From contig CP030885.1 of the NCBI GenBank assembly GCA_006969625.1, positions 248,001-312,000 on the forward strand: 64,000 nt of DNA, in the 5' to 3' direction. Origin of the DNA: Rhodospirillaceae bacterium. GTDB lineage: Bacteria; Pseudomonadota; Alphaproteobacteria; Kiloniellales; DSM-21159. Position 1 is the first letter of the stretch; each line of letters begins with the position of its first letter. The notes under the pieces were generated by a model, which was not told where the DNA came from, made no database searches, and was given only the letters and a program-made list of their open reading frames with translations. This document shows positions 19,918 through 30,183 of this stretch, piece by piece. The position numbers and the translations under genes were made by a program.

Positions 19918-20127
19918 GGTTATGCTGAATCTCGCACGTGCGAAGGCGACGGGCCCGGCGGCCCGGGCGCGTTCGCGTCTTTTGTCCCGCCTCAGGTGAT
20001 GTCGCGCGATGGAGCAGCAGGGGCCGCAGCCGCAGCGGCGCGTTTGGGGCCGGCGGGCGCCTGACGCGGACCGGCCGCAGCCTGGCCCCGCACGCGCCGC
20101 GCGCGGCCGGGGAGCCTGAGCCGGGCC

Positions 20128-21036
20128 ATGCAGATCTACCTGCCGATCGCGGAGATCTCGCTCAACGTCTTCCTGCTGCTCGGCCTGGGCGGGCTGATCG
20201 GCTTTCTTTCCGGCCTCTTCGGCGTCGGCGGCGGCTTCCTGATGACGCCGCTGCTGATCTTCATCGGCGTGCCGCCGGCGGTCGCCGTGGCGACCCAGGC
20301 GAACCACGTGGTCGCCTCCTCGGTCTCCGGCGTCTTCGCCCACTTCAAGCGCGGCAACGTCGACATCAAGATGGGCCTGGTGCTGCTGGCCGGCGGCTTC
20401 CTCGGCTCGACCGTGGGCGTGTCGGTCTTCTCGCTGCTGCGCGGCCTCGGCCAGATCGACCTGGTCATCAACCTCGCCTACGTCATCCTGCTCGGCGTCA
20501 TCGGCGTCCTGCTGATGCTCGAGGGCGGCCGCGCGCTGCTGCGCCGCCGGCGCAAGCTGCCGACCTCCGGGCGCGCGCGCCGGGCCTGGGCGGCGGGCTG
20601 GCCGCTGCGCATGCGCTTTCCCAAGTCGCGGCTCTACATCTCCGCCCTGCTGCCGCTGTCGCTCGGCTTCGGGGTCGGCGTGCTGTCGGCGATCATGGGC
20701 GTGGGCGGCGGCTTCGTGATGGTGCCGTTGATGATCTACGTCCTCGGCATGCCGACCGCCGTGGTGATCGGCACCAGCCTGTTCCAGATCATCTTCGTCT
20801 CCGCCAACGTCACCTTCCTGCAGGCCGCGCAGAACCAGACGGTCGACCTGGTGCTGGCGCTGCTGCTGGTGCTGGGCGGCGTCGTCGGCGCCCAGTTCGG
20901 CGGCCGCTTCGCCGCCCGCCTGCCGGCCGACACGCTGCGCATCCTGCTCGGGCTGGTGATCCTGGGCGTCGGCGGCAAGCTGCTGTTCGACCTGATCACG
21001 CCGCCGGCCGACATCTACAGCCTGGGGGTGACGTGA
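20128..21036 (+). CDS. Sulfite/organosulfonate exporter, TauE/SafE family
   Basis: A 302-residue multispanning membrane protein. It carries the two TauE signature glycine-rich motifs, LSGLFGVGGGFLMTPLLIF near residue 30 and LSAIMGVGGGFVMVPLMIY near residue 195, at the start of each repeat half. The family moves sulfite, sulfoacetate and related anions. The next gene (TIGR02186) starts one base after the stop codon, a common alphaproteobacterial pairing, so the two products probably act together at the inner membrane. Confidence 0.92.
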   Translation: MQIYLPIAEISLNVFLLLGLGGLIGFLSGLFGVGGGFLMTPLLIFIGVPPAVAVATQANHVVASSVSGVFAHFKRGNVDIKMGLVLLAGGFLGSTVGVSVFSLLRGLGQIDLVINLAYVILLGVIGVLLMLEGGRALLRRRRKLPTSGRARRAWAAGWPLRMRFPKSRLYISALLPLSLGFGVGVLSAIMGVGGGFVMVPLMIYVLGMPTAVVIGTSLFQIIFVSANVTFLQAAQNQTVDLVLALLLVLGGVVGAQFGGRFAARLPADTLRILLGLVILGVGGKLLFDLITPPADIYSLGVT

Positions 21037-21037
21037 A

Positions 21038-21811
21038 ATGCGCGCGCGCGCCCTGCTCCTCGCCCTGCTCGTCGTCCTCGGCCTCGCCGTGCCGCTGCGC
21101 GCCCAGTCGCTGATCGCCGACCTCTCCGACCACCTGGTCGCCATCACCACCGGCTTCGTCGGCGTCGACGTGCTGCTGTTCGGGGCGCTCGACCTGCCCG
21201 AGGCGCCGGAGCTGGAGGGTCAGGGGCCGGGCGAGGTCGTGGTGGTGGTGCGCGGCCCCGAGCGGGCACAGACGCTGCACCGCAAATCGAAGGTGGCGGG
21301 GATCTGGATGAACACCGCGCAGCTCACCTTCGAGCGGGTCCCCAGCTTCTATGCCGTGGCCTCGACCCGCCCGCTGGACGAGATCGCCGCCCATACGGTG
21401 CTGGCCGCCAACGGGATCGGCCTGGAGCATCTGGACTTCGACCTGCCGAGCGCCAAGGCCGCCGGTTCGCTGCGCGAGGAATGGCGCCAGGGGCTGATCC
21501 GCGCCAAGCAGCGCGAGGGGCTCTACGTGCGCGCGCCGGGAGCCGTGGCGCTGATCGGCGAGCGCCTGTTCCGCACCCGGATCTACTTCCCGACCAACGT
21601 GCCGACCGGTCTCTATCAGGCACAGGTGTTTCTCTTCCGCGACGGCCAGGTCGCCTCGGCCCAGGTGATTCCGCTCAGCGTCAGCAAGGTCGGGCTGGAG
21701 GCGGAGATCTTCGACTTCGCGCACGACCAGGCCGGCGCCTACGGCCTGATTGCCGTCCTCCTCGCGCTGGTGGCAGGATGGCTCGGCCACGCCCTCTTCC
21801 GGCGCGACTGA
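21038..21811 (+). CDS. TIGR02186-family periplasmic membrane protein
   Basis: A 257-residue protein with a cleavable signal (ARALLLALLVVLGLAVPLRAQ), a periplasmic beta-rich body, and a single C-terminal membrane helix (AYGLIAVLLALVAGWLGHALF) with a short basic tail. SLIADLSDHLVAITTGFVGVD and VWMNT-like segments (GIWMNTAQLTF) match the alphaproteobacterial TIGR02186 family, which has no proven function but sits next to TauE exporters. It is likely an accessory subunit of the transporter just upstream (inference from adjacency). Confidence 0.85.
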   Translation: MRARALLLALLVVLGLAVPLRAQSLIADLSDHLVAITTGFVGVDVLLFGALDLPEAPELEGQGPGEVVVVVRGPERAQTLHRKSKVAGIWMNTAQLTFERVPSFYAVASTRPLDEIAAHTVLAANGIGLEHLDFDLPSAKAAGSLREEWRQGLIRAKQREGLYVRAPGAVALIGERLFRTRIYFPTNVPTGLYQAQVFLFRDGQVASAQVIPLSVSKVGLEAEIFDFAHDQAGAYGLIAVLLALVAGWLGHALFRRD

Positions 21812-21853
21812 GCCGCCGGTGCCGCGCAGCGCAATGGCAGACGGATCCGCCGC

Positions 21854-22399
21854 ATGACGCCGGACGACCAGGACAAGCAGACCAGCCCGGCGGCGCCCGG
21901 GGCCCGCCCGGACCCGCAGGAGAACCCGAATCGGGGGGCCGGCCGGGTCTTTCTGGTGGTGGTCGACGAGAGCCCGGAGATGGAGGTGGCGCTGCGCTTC
22001 GCCTGCCGGCGGGCGCGGCACACCGGCGGCCGGGTCGCGCTGCTGCACGTGATCGAGCCGAGCGAGTTCCAGAGCTGGCTGACGGTCGGCGAGTTGATGC
22101 GCGAGGAGGCGCGCCAGAAAGCCGAGCAGTTGCTGCAACGCCTCGCCGGCAAGGTCAACGAGCTGGTCGGCCGCATGCCGGTGCTCTACCTGCGCGAGGG
22201 CCAGCGCCGCGACGAGCTCTTCAAGCTGATCGAGGAGGAGCCGGACATCTCGATCCTGGTGCTCGGCGCGGCAACCGGCAAGAGCGGGCCGGGCCCGCTG
22301 GTCGCGGCGCTCACCGGCAAGTACCTTGGGCGCCTCCGGCTGCCCATCACCATCGTGCCGGACAGCCTGGCGGCCGAGGAGATCGATTCGCTCTCGTAA
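21854..22399 (+). CDS. Universal stress protein (UspA family)
   Basis: A 181-residue soluble protein with a disordered Pro/Asp-rich head of about 30 residues and then a UspA fold beginning VFLVVVDESPEMEVALRFACRRA. A nucleotide-loop-like VLGAATGKSGPGPLVAALTGKY lies near 140-160. The expected ATP-binding G-2x-G-9x-G-(S/T) motif is only partly matched, so ATP binding is uncertain. It lies 42 bases after the TIGR02186 gene and may share its transcript. Confidence 0.85.
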   Translation: MTPDDQDKQTSPAAPGARPDPQENPNRGAGRVFLVVVDESPEMEVALRFACRRARHTGGRVALLHVIEPSEFQSWLTVGELMREEARQKAEQLLQRLAGKVNELVGRMPVLYLREGQRRDELFKLIEEEPDISILVLGAATGKSGPGPLVAALTGKYLGRLRLPITIVPDSLAAEEIDSLS

Positions 22400-22551
22400 C
22401 GAGCGGAACTGCGCCATTGCGGCCGGCGCGCGGCGGCGGTCTCGCCCTCCTGCAGTGGCGCCTGCCGCCTTTCGGCCGCCGGATGCGCTTGAAATGGCCG
22501 CAAGCGTCCCTTACGTGCCTCGCAGTTAGCTCGAATGAGGGTCATTCGCAG

Positions 22552-23106
22552 ATGTTCATCCAGACTGAGCAGACGCCGAACCCGGCGACCCTGAAGTTCC
22601 TGCCCGGCCGCGCGGTGATGGGCGCCGACGGCACCGCGAGCTTCGCCTCGGCCGAGGAGGCCGGGCGCTCGCCGCTGGCCGAGCGGCTGTTCGAGGTGGA
22701 CGGGGTCACCGGCGTCTTCTTCGGCGCCGACTTCATTTCCGTCAGCAAGGCCGAGGCGCAGGAGTGGTACCTGCTGAAGCCGGCCGTGCTCGGCGTCATC
22801 ATGGAGCACTTCGTCGCCGGCCATCCGCTGCTGCGCGAAGAGGCCTCCGAAGCCGAGGGCGCGGGCGAGGCGGACAGCGAGCTGGTCGCCACCATCAAGG
22901 AGCTGCTGGACACGCGGGTGCGCCCGGCGGTGGCCCAGGACGGCGGCGACATCGTCTTCCGCGGCTTCGAGGACGGCGTGGTCTTCCTGCACATGCAGGG
23001 CGCCTGTGCCGGCTGCCCCTCGTCGACGGCGACGCTGAAGATGGGGATCGAGAACATGCTCCGGCATTACGTGCCGGAGGTCGAGGAGGTGCGCGCCGTC
23101 ATGTAA
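22552..23106 (+). CDS. Nfu-type iron-sulfur cluster scaffold/carrier (NifU family)
   Basis: A 184-residue protein with an N-terminal Nfu domain (MFIQTEQTPNPATLKFLPGR) and a C-terminal NifU domain with the cluster-binding CxxC in GACAGCPSSTATLKMG at about 151-166. The alphaproteobacterial/mitochondrial NFU1 arrangement fits, delivering 4Fe-4S clusters to client enzymes. The ATG at 22552 is set by the family N-terminus. The window also encodes two aconitase-type proteins that need such clusters. Confidence 0.93.
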   Translation: MFIQTEQTPNPATLKFLPGRAVMGADGTASFASAEEAGRSPLAERLFEVDGVTGVFFGADFISVSKAEAQEWYLLKPAVLGVIMEHFVAGHPLLREEASEAEGAGEADSELVATIKELLDTRVRPAVAQDGGDIVFRGFEDGVVFLHMQGACAGCPSSTATLKMGIENMLRHYVPEVEEVRAVM

Positions 23107-23265
23107 CGGCGCCGGCACTCGGGTTTCACCACATCGGGCCAGACCACCGGCTTGGCCGCCTAGACGGCGGCCGGAGCGGCGCATTCGGGTGCGCCGCCCC
23201 TCGTGTGTCGCGGCGGGATCGCAGCGCTCGCCGGCCCGACAGGGAGTACAGGGCTAGTCGACGAC

Positions 23266-24393
23266 ATGATGCAGACCTTTGCCGCCGGGACGCCGCCGCG
23301 CCCAGGCTTGCTCGGCGCTGTGCTGGCCACGGCGATTTTCGCGAGCGGCCTCGGCCTCGCCGACGCCTACGCCGGCCCGAAGCCGGACCCGGCGCTCGCG
23401 GATCGCGCTGTCTCCGAGCGAACGGGTGCCACGCCCTTCGCCGGCGAAGCGTCGGGCTACCTGCCCACCGGTGCAGGTCAGATGGGGCGCACGCTCGGCC
23501 GTCAGGCGGAGTCGGCGAAGCGCAGCGGCGGGCGCCACGTGCCGGGCGCGCGCCTGGGGAGTGCCGCCGCCGGCCCGGCCGGCGGCCTCGCGCTGATCGT
23601 CGAGCCGCGCGACGCCGGCGAACTCAAGGGCGCGCTGGAGCGGATCGGCTTCCGGCTCGACCGCGTGCGCGCCGGCGAGGCCGAGGTGCCGCGCGTCTAC
23701 GTCGCCGCCCTGCCGCCGGACCTGCGCGAGATCGACCAGGTCGATACCCGCAAGCGCCTGTTCCTGCGCAGCGTTCTGCCGCTCGTCCTGCTGGCCAACG
23801 AGGAGATTGCCCAGCGCCGCGCCCGCATGCTCGACCTGGTCGGCCGCCTGGAGGCCGGGCGCGAGATCGCCGTGGCCGACCGGGCCTGGCTGGATGCGCT
23901 GGCCGAGCACTACGAGGTGGCGCACGGCGACTTCGAGGCCCTGAAGCGGCGGGTGGCGGAGATCCCGCCGAGCCTGGCGCTGGCCCAGGCGATCGTCGAG
24001 TCCGGCTGGGGCACCAGCCGCTTCGCGCTGGAGGGCAACGCGCTGTTCGGACAGCGCGTCTGGTCGGACAGCGCCGAGGCGCTGGTGCCCGAGCGCAACC
24101 GCGCGGTGCGCGTGAAGGCCTTCCTCGACCTGATGGAGTCGGTGCGCGCCTACATGCACAACCTGAACACCCACGCGGCCTACGCCGACCTGCGGACCGA
24201 GCGCGCCCGTCTCGCCGCCGCCGGCGAGCGTCCGGCCGGCGCGCGCCTGGTCTACGGCCTGGAGGACTACGCCGAGCTGGAGGGCTACGTCGCAAAGCTG
24301 AAGGAGCTGATGCGCCACAACCGCCTGGCCGAGCTCGACGCGGCCCGCCTGCAGAGCCGTCCGCTGACCGCGCTTACGCCGCCGCGGCGCTGA
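23266..24393 (+). CDS. Bax-like glucosaminidase-domain protein
   Basis: A 375-residue protein whose C-terminal half matches the Bax/mannosyl-glycoprotein endo-beta-N-acetylglucosaminidase family. It has PSLALAQAIVESGWGTSRFA with the catalytic Glu at about residue 246, then GNALFGQRVW. A probable signal or membrane anchor lies near residues 15-32 (GLLGAVLATAIFASGLGLADA), so it should act on peptidoglycan in the periplasm. Two adjacent ATGs (23266, 23269) are possible, and the nearest AGGGAG is about 20 bases away, so the start is uncertain. Confidence 0.85.
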   Translation: MMQTFAAGTPPRPGLLGAVLATAIFASGLGLADAYAGPKPDPALADRAVSERTGATPFAGEASGYLPTGAGQMGRTLGRQAESAKRSGGRHVPGARLGSAAAGPAGGLALIVEPRDAGELKGALERIGFRLDRVRAGEAEVPRVYVAALPPDLREIDQVDTRKRLFLRSVLPLVLLANEEIAQRRARMLDLVGRLEAGREIAVADRAWLDALAEHYEVAHGDFEALKRRVAEIPPSLALAQAIVESGWGTSRFALEGNALFGQRVWSDSAEALVPERNRAVRVKAFLDLMESVRAYMHNLNTHAAYADLRTERARLAAAGERPAGARLVYGLEDYAELEGYVAKLKELMRHNRLAELDAARLQSRPLTALTPPRR

Positions 24394-24469
24394 GCCGCCA
24401 GCGAGGTGCTGCCACGCGGGCGCGCCGGCACGCCTAGGCGGCGCTGTCGCGCGAGGGCGGCGGGCAAGC

Positions 24470-26005
24470 CTATGCGACGGTCAGCGACAGCCCCAGGCGC
24501 GCGCGTCGCCGCAGCCAGGGGCTCGGCCGGTAGCGCGGGTCGCCGGACAGGGCCTGGATGTTCTCCAGGATCTCCAGCACCCTGGCCGGGCCGATGCGGT
24601 CGCCCAGCGTCAGCGGGCCGTCCGGATAGCCCAGGCCGAGACGCACCGCCTCGTCGATATCGGCGGGACTGGCCACCCCCTGCTGGGCGATCTCGCAGCC
24701 CAGATTGACGATGGCCGCGAGGATCCGCTGCACCACCAGGCCCGGGCTGTCGGCGATCGCGCTGACCGGCACGCCGTCGCGGGCGAGCAGGGCGTGCGCG
24801 CGCCGGCGCCAGTCCGGCGCCGTGCCCGGCAGGCTCGCCAGGGTGCGCCGCCCGCCGTCCAGGCCGAACAGCGCGTCGACCGCGACCGCACGCTCCGGCG
24901 GCAGGCCGAGGTCCGCGCAAAGCGCGCTGGCGTCGCGGCCGACGGGGGCGAGCACGATCAGGCTGTCGCCGGCCGGCGCGGCGCCCGTGTCGAGCTCCGC
25001 GCCCAGCGCGCGCAGCCGCGCGCCGAGCGCGCGGGCGCCGGCGGCGCCGGTCTCGCCGGCCTGGCCGCCGATCCACACCCGCCCGGGCAGCGGCGCGTCC
25101 GGCACCGGCGGCTCCGGCGGCCGCACGATCCGCCCCTCGTCGTAGCGGTAGAAGCCTTCGCCGGACTTGCGGCCGTACAGCCCGGCGGCGACGCGCCGGC
25201 GGGGCAGGGGCGTCGGCCGGTAGCGGGGGTCCTGGAAGAACTGCCCGTAGATCGATTCCAGCACATGGCCGGAGACGTCGAGTCCGGTCAGGTCGAACAG
25301 CTCGAAGGGCCCCATGCGGAAGCCGGCCGCCTCGCGCATCAAGGCGTCGACCGTCGCCGGCTCGGCCACGCTCTCGTGCACGATCTGCAGGCCCTCGGTG
25401 TAGAGCGCGCGGCCGGCGTGGTTGACCAGGAAGCCGGGACTGTCGGCGACCACCACCGGCCGATGGCCGAGCGACTCGGCCAGCGCGCACAGGCGCTCGA
25501 CGACGCCCGCGCCGGTGCGCTCGCCGCGGATCACCTCGACCAGCTTCATCAGCGGCACGGGGTTGAAGAAGTGGTAGCCGGCGACGCGCTCCGGCCGGGC
25601 ACAGCCGGCGGCGACGGCGGTCACCAGCAGGGACGAGGTGTTGGTCGCCAGCAGCGCGTCCGGCGCCAGGATCTCCTCCAGCCGGCGGAACAACTCCTGC
25701 TTGACGTCCAGGCGCTCGGCCACCGCTTCCACCGCCAGGCCCGCGGGCGCCAGCGCCGCCAGGCTGTCGACCGGGACCAGCCGGGCGATCGCCGCCTCGG
25801 CCGCGGCCGACGACATCTCCCCCTTTTCCGCGCGGCGGCGCAGCATGCGGGCGATGAAGGCGCCGGCCGCCTCCCGCTGGGCGGGGTCGGAGTCGTAGAG
25901 CAGCGTGCGCAGGCCGCCCTGGGCGAACCACTGGGCGATGCCGCGGCCCATGGTGCCGGCGCCGATCACCGCCACCGTTTGGAATCTGGGGTCTCGGTCA
26001 GCCAT
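24470..26005 (-). CDS. 3-hydroxyacyl-CoA dehydrogenase with duplicated C-terminal domain (PaaH-like)
   Basis: Oxidises 3-hydroxyacyl-CoA with NAD. It has 511 residues, longer than the roughly 285-residue single-domain enzyme because two 3HCDH C-terminal domains are present, as in PaaH-type proteins. The Rossmann motif [18 protein letters not shown] is at the N-terminus. Catalytic His is in [17 protein letters not shown], and the second domain ends at [19 protein letters not shown] 26005 follows GGAGG; another ATG at 26017 abuts that site. It overlaps the acyl-CoA synthetase by 8 bases and closes the minus-strand operon 30092-24470. Confidence 0.92.
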   Translation of the reverse strand: MADRDPRFQTVAVIGAGTMGRGIAQWFAQGGLRTLLYDSDPAQREAAGAFIARMLRRRAEKGEMSSAAAEAAIARLVPVDSLAALAPAGLAVEAVAERLDVKQELFRRLEEILAPDALLATNTSSLLVTAVAAGCARPERVAGYHFFNPVPLMKLVEVIRGERTGAGVVERLCALAESLGHRPVVVADSPGFLVNHAGRALYTEGLQIVHESVAEPATVDALMREAAGFRMGPFELFDLTGLDVSGHVLESIYGQFFQDPRYRPTPLPRRRVAAGLYGRKSGEGFYRYDEGRIVRPPEPPVPDAPLPGRVWIGGQAGETGAAGARALGARLRALGAELDTGAAPAGDSLIVLAPVGRDASALCADLGLPPERAVAVDALFGLDGGRRTLASLPGTAPDWRRRAHALLARDGVPVSAIADSPGLVVQRILAAIVNLGCEIAQQGVASPADIDEAVRLGLGYPDGPLTLGDRIGPARVLEILENIQALSGDPRYRPSPWLRRRARLGLSLTVA

Positions 26006-28142
26006 GCTTAGGCCCATCCTCCGTCAGGCGTACCAGGCCATCGAGGGCGAGCGCGCCCTGCCCTTCCGGCATCACCATCACCGGGTTGATCTCCGCTTCC
26101 AGAACCGCCGGGCCGGCATCGGTGGCCAGCCGCGACAGCGCGACGATGCAGCGTGCCAGCGCCGCCACGTCGCCCTTGGCGTGGCCGCGTGCGCCCAGCA
26201 GCGGCGCCAGTCCCTTGACCTCGCCGATCATCGCCAGCGCCTCGGCTTCCTCGACCGGCGCCAGGCGGAGCGCGATGTCGCGGTAGATTTCCGCCAGCAC
26301 GCCGCCGACCCCGACCATCACCACCGGCCCGGCCAGCGGGTCGACGCGGAAACCGACGATCGCCTCGCCCAGACCGCGGGTCATCGGTTGGACCAGCAGA
26401 CCCTCGAGCCGCGCCTGGGGGCGTGCGGTCGCCACCGACTCCCGGATGCGCAATCCCGCCGCCTGCAGGGCCTCGGCGTCGGCGAGTCCGAGCGCGATGC
26501 CGCCCAGGTCGCTCTTGTGGGCGATGTCGGGCGACAGGATCTTGGCGACGGCGGGGTAGGGCAGGTCGTCCGGCACCGGTCCGTCCAGCGGCACCACCTG
26601 GCACCCCACCGTCTCGGCGCCGAGGCCGGCGAAGAGCTGCAGCGCCTCCAGTTCGTTGAGCGCGCCGGCGCCCCGGCGCCGCTCCAGCAGGGCCGCGGCC
26701 GCGGCGGGCAGCGGCCGGGCCTCGGGCAGACGGGGCGCCCGCCAGCCCAGGTACGCGGCCAGCGCATCGGCGCAGGCTTCGGGCGTGCGGAAAGCGGCGA
26801 TGCCCGCTTCGGCCAGCATCGCCAGGGAACGCTCGGCGTTCGGCAGCAGGAAAGCGACCACCGGCTTGGCGGCCTCGGCCCACCTGGTCAGCGGCTTGAC
26901 CGCGAGGTCCGGGTGGAACTCCGAGGAGGAGCCGACCACCATGACGACGGCATCGACTTCCGGCGCGTGCATCAGGCTGGCGAGGCAGGCGTCGACCGTG
27001 GCCTCGCGCGTGCCGGCCATCGTCAGGTCGACCACGGGCGACTCGCCGATCTCCAGGCCGTGCGCCCCCAGCCGGCTGCGCAGGGCCTGCGGCGGGGGGA
27101 CCACCTCGAGTCCGCGACCACCCAGGTGGTCGGCGACGACCGCGCCGCCGCCGCCGGTCGTGGTCACCACGGCGACGCGCCGGCCCGCCGGCCGGGCGCG
27201 CCGGGCGAGCAGCGGCGGCGCCTCGATCAGGCTTTCGAAGACCTCGACGCGCAGCACGCCCAGGTCAGCCAGACAGGCGTCCATCGCCGCGCCCTGCCCG
27301 GCCAGCGCGCCGGTGTGGGACTGCGCCAGGCTGCGGCCCAGTTCGGAGCGCCCCAGCACGTAGGCCAGGACCGGCTTGCCGGTGGCCTCGGCCTTGGCCG
27401 CCATCGTCTCCAGGGCGCTGCGGTCGCGCAGCGTCTCGAGGAACAGCGCCACCACGTCGGTGTCCGGATCCTCGATCATCATTGCCGCGACCTCGCCGAC
27501 CGAGAGGTCCGACTCGTTGCCGACCGAGACCAGGCTGGAGAAGTGGATGCCGCGCGCCTGGCCCCGGGAGACCAGGGCGCCGATCAGGCTGCCGGACTGG
27601 GAGACGAGGCCGAAGCGGCCGGCCGGCAGCGAGGGACGCTCCAGCACCGCGTTGGCGCTCAGCGCCATCGGCAGACGGGTGTTCACCACCCCCAGGCTGT
27701 TGGGCCCGAGCAGGCGCAGACCGCCGGCGCGCGCGCGCTCGACCAGGCGGCGCTGGCGCGCGGCGCCCTCCGCCCCGCTCTCCGCGAAGCCGCCGGTGAA
27801 GATGCTGGCGCAGCGCACGCCGGCCGCCAGGCAGTCGTCGATCACGCCCTCCACCGCCGCCTGCGGGACCATCACCAGGGCGTGGTCGATCGGCGCGGCC
27901 ACGGCGCGCAGGCTCGGATAGCAGGGCAAGGCCTCCAGCGTCTCGTAGGCCGGATTGACCGGATAGATCGGGCCCGGGTAGCCGTGCTTGCGCAGGTAGC
28001 GCACCGGGCGGCCGTTGTTCTTGGCCGGGTCGGCCGAGGCGCCGACGACGGCGACGCTGCGCGGCCGCAGCAGGCAGTCCGCCAACGCCCGCTGCGTGTC
28101 GCCGGCACGACCGGCCGCGGGGATCGCGTCGCGAGCGGGCAT
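25998..28142 (-). CDS. ADP-forming acyl-CoA (acetate-CoA ligase family) synthetase, fused alpha-beta type
   Basis: A 714-residue fusion. An N-terminal CoA-binding Rossmann domain ([20 protein letters not shown]) is followed by two succinyl-CoA-ligase-like domains with the phospho-histidine segment QSHTGALAG at about 278. The C-terminal ATP-grasp domain includes [20 protein letters not shown]. It would make or use an acyl-CoA with ADP and phosphate. The start overlaps the stop of the acyl-CoA dehydrogenase gene (TGATG), so translation is coupled. The acid used is unknown. Confidence 0.9.
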   Translation of the reverse strand: MPARDAIPAAGRAGDTQRALADCLLRPRSVAVVGASADPAKNNGRPVRYLRKHGYPGPIYPVNPAYETLEALPCYPSLRAVAAPIDHALVMVPQAAVEGVIDDCLAAGVRCASIFTGGFAESGAEGAARQRRLVERARAGGLRLLGPNSLGVVNTRLPMALSANAVLERPSLPAGRFGLVSQSGSLIGALVSRGQARGIHFSSLVSVGNESDLSVGEVAAMMIEDPDTDVVALFLETLRDRSALETMAAKAEATGKPVLAYVLGRSELGRSLAQSHTGALAGQGAAMDACLADLGVLRVEVFESLIEAPPLLARRARPAGRRVAVVTTTGGGGAVVADHLGGRGLEVVPPPQALRSRLGAHGLEIGESPVVDLTMAGTREATVDACLASLMHAPEVDAVVMVVGSSSEFHPDLAVKPLTRWAEAAKPVVAFLLPNAERSLAMLAEAGIAAFRTPEACADALAAYLGWRAPRLPEARPLPAAAAALLERRRGAGALNELEALQLFAGLGAETVGCQVVPLDGPVPDDLPYPAVAKILSPDIAHKSDLGGIALGLADAEALQAAGLRIRESVATARPQARLEGLLVQPMTRGLGEAIVGFRVDPLAGPVVMVGVGGVLAEIYRDIALRLAPVEEAEALAMIGEVKGLAPLLGARGHAKGDVAALARCIVALSRLATDAGPAVLEAEINPVMVMPEGQGALALDGLVRLTEDGPKHG

Positions 28143-29311
28143 CAGCCGCGAGCCTCGGCCGGGCGCGGCGGGCGCTGCGAGAAGCGGCGCTCGAAGATGC
28201 CCTCGGCGATGCGGTTGCGCATCATCTCCATGGAGCCGCCGGCGATCATCCAGCCGCGGGTCTTGCGGAAGCAGTACTCGACGAGGTGCTCGTCGCAGTA
28301 TCCGGTGCCGCCCATCGCCTGCACGGCCTCGTCGGCCGCCTGGAAGCCGGCCTTGTTGCACATCAGCTTGGCCAGGGCGGTGTCCTGTGCGGAGGGCAGG
28401 CCCCGGTCGGCCTTGGTCGCCGCCCGGTAGAGCAGAAGCTGTGCCGCCTCCAGGCCCACAAGCACGTCGGCGAACTTCCACTGCAGGCCCTGGAACTCGC
28501 ACAGCGGCCGGCCGAACTGGGTGCGCGTCAGCGCGTGCGCGCGCGCCGCCTCGAAGGCGAACTGTCCGAGCGCACGGGCGCGCGCGGCGTTGCCCAGCCG
28601 TTCGGCGTTGAAGCCGGCGATCTGCTTCTTGAAGCCGCCGGGGCCCAGCAGGACGTTCTCCGGCTCGACCCGGACCGAATCGAAGTAGAGCGCGCACCAC
28701 TGCTCGCCGTTCATGTAGTTGCTCGGCTGGCCGAAGGAGAATCCCTCCTGGCCGCGCTCGATCAGCACCGAGCCGATGCCGTCGACGCCGGGGCCGAAGC
28801 GGACATAGACCAGGAAGAGGTCGGCTTCGGCCGAGTGGCTGGTGAAGACCTTGCCGCCGGAGACCCGCCAGCCCTCGCCGTCGGGCACGGCCTTGGTCGT
28901 CAGGTCGGTGACGGCGGAGCCGGCGTTGGCCTCGGACATCCCCAGACCGATCACCGTCTCGCCCTTCAGCAGGGGCGGCAGATAGCGCTCCTTCTGGGCC
29001 GGCGTGGCGTACTCCGCCAAGGTCCGGATGGCGCCGAAGTTGCCCTGCTGCACGGCATCGGCGCCGCGCGGATCGACCAGCGCCACCTGCTCGATGGCGA
29101 TGATCGCGTCCATCAGGGTGCCGCCCTGCCCGCCGTCCTCCTCGGGCAAGGCGATGCCCATCAGGCCCGCCTCGGCGAGCGCGCGCGCCACCTCGAAGGG
29201 AAAGCCCGGCGTGTGGGCGCGCTGCAGTGCGCCGTCCGCGAGGTGGCGCTCGGCGAACTTGCGGACGCTGTCGCGGAACAGCGCCTGCTGTTCGTTCAAT
29301 TCGAAATCCAT
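28142..29311 (-). CDS. Acyl-CoA dehydrogenase
   Basis: A 389-residue flavoprotein introducing the alpha-beta double bond in an acyl-CoA. The ATG at 29311 begins the family N-terminus MDFELNEQQALFRDSVRKFA. FAD/substrate motifs include GLGMSEANAGSAVTDLTTKA and TRTQFGRPLCEFQGLQWKFAD. The C-terminal IAGGSMEMMRNRIAEGIF aligns with the usual catalytic/FAD region. It is the second gene of the minus-strand operon starting with a cysteine hydrolase, 76 bases upstream. Confidence 0.93.
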   Translation of the reverse strand: MDFELNEQQALFRDSVRKFAERHLADGALQRAHTPGFPFEVARALAEAGLMGIALPEEDGGQGGTLMDAIIAIEQVALVDPRGADAVQQGNFGAIRTLAEYATPAQKERYLPPLLKGETVIGLGMSEANAGSAVTDLTTKAVPDGEGWRVSGGKVFTSHSAEADLFLVYVRFGPGVDGIGSVLIERGQEGFSFGQPSNYMNGEQWCALYFDSVRVEPENVLLGPGGFKKQIAGFNAERLGNAARARALGQFAFEAARAHALTRTQFGRPLCEFQGLQWKFADVLVGLEAAQLLLYRAATKADRGLPSAQDTALAKLMCNKAGFQAADEAVQAMGGTGYCDEHLVEYCFRKTRGWMIAGGSMEMMRNRIAEGIFERRFSQRPPRPAEARG

Positions 29312-29387
29312 GGCCTCGACCTGTCCTTCTGCTCGACCCGGCGGTATCGGCACCGTGCCGGAAGCGATGCGCCTGCCCCTGCGGGGA

Positions 29388-30092
29388 TCACTGCGCCACG
29401 CGCGGTGTGCCGGCGCCGAAGCGGGCCTCCATTTCGGCCACCACCTCGTCCAGCGGCTCGACGTCGGCGAACTTCATGTCCATGTCGAACAGGTTGGCGC
29501 GGTGCGCCGTGGCGCAGCGGTCGCCGACCGCCTCCTGCGGCACGATCACCCGAAAATTGTGCGAGAAGGCGTCGGTGACGCCGGCGCGTACGCAGCCGCT
29601 GGTCGAGATGCCGATGCACACCAGCGTATCGACCTCGTCGTAGCGCAGAAACGATTCGAGGGGCGTCTCGAAGAAGCCGGAGGGCTTGTTCTTGTAGACC
29701 ACCACGTCCCGCTCGCGCGGGGCGTAGGCCTCCGGCCAGGTGTCGGCGCGGGGGTCGCGGCTGTACTGGAAGTCGTCGGCCGTGCCGAGCTTCAGGTTCC
29801 AGATCCCGCGGCGCACCGGATGGGTGCGGTCGTCGCGCCGGCTGTAGTAGATCGGCAGGTCGAGGCGGCGGAAGGTCTCGGTGATGCGGACGATCGCCGC
29901 CAGCAGGTCCGGGTCTTCCGCGCCGCATTGGCTGTAGGCGGGATCGACGAACATGTGGGTCGTGTCGATGTTCAGCAGCGCCGGCCGCCGGCCGAAGCCG
30001 ATGCGGTTGCCGAAGCCGCCCTTGACGTAGGTCTCCAGCTCGGCGTCGGGGACGAAGCCGCGCCATTTCTCGATCTTGTCGGTCCGCGACAT
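29388..30092 (-). CDS. Isochorismatase-fold cysteine hydrolase (N-carbamoylsarcosine/maleamate amidase-like) 1
   Basis: A 234-residue amidohydrolase. The Asp-Lys-Cys triad is visible as D43 (NIDTTHMF), K134 (VVYKNKPSGFF) and C167 (GISTSGCVRAGVTDA), with the cis-peptide-type IST-SGC element. Such enzymes hydrolyse amide or carbamoyl groups (N-carbamoylsarcosine, maleamate, biuret). It leads the operon with acyl-CoA dehydrogenase, acyl-CoA synthetase and hydroxyacyl-CoA dehydrogenase genes. A 15-bp inverted repeat 53 bases before its start matches the proposed IclR operator. A second member is at 41828-42496. Confidence 0.88.
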   Translation of the reverse strand: MSRTDKIEKWRGFVPDAELETYVKGGFGNRIGFGRRPALLNIDTTHMFVDPAYSQCGAEDPDLLAAIVRITETFRRLDLPIYYSRRDDRTHPVRRGIWNLKLGTADDFQYSRDPRADTWPEAYAPRERDVVVYKNKPSGFFETPLESFLRYDEVDTLVCIGISTSGCVRAGVTDAFSHNFRVIVPQEAVGDRCATAHRANLFDMDMKFADVEPLDEVVAEMEARFGAGTPRVAQ

Positions 30093-30144
30093 CTAGGGTC
30101 TCCTCGGCAGGGATGGGCGTCGGCGTCGGTGATGGAGCCACCGA

Positions 30145-30159
30145 TTCCGCTGTGCGGTT
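30145..30159. promoter_or_regulatory. Proposed IclR operator, site 1
   Basis: TTCCGC-TGT-GCGGTT, an inverted repeat with 5 of 6 paired positions. It is 53 bases upstream of the cysteine hydrolase start (30092). It is one of five similar 15-mers, all in promoter regions of the 24-47 kb island. Confidence 0.6.
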
Positions 30160-30183
30160 CATACATCTCGCAAAAGTGTGAGT

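Noticed and set aside
25905-28430. 841-codon plus-strand frame opposite the CoA enzymes
   Set aside because: Antisense to two well-supported coupled genes; low-complexity His/Gln/Arg composition.
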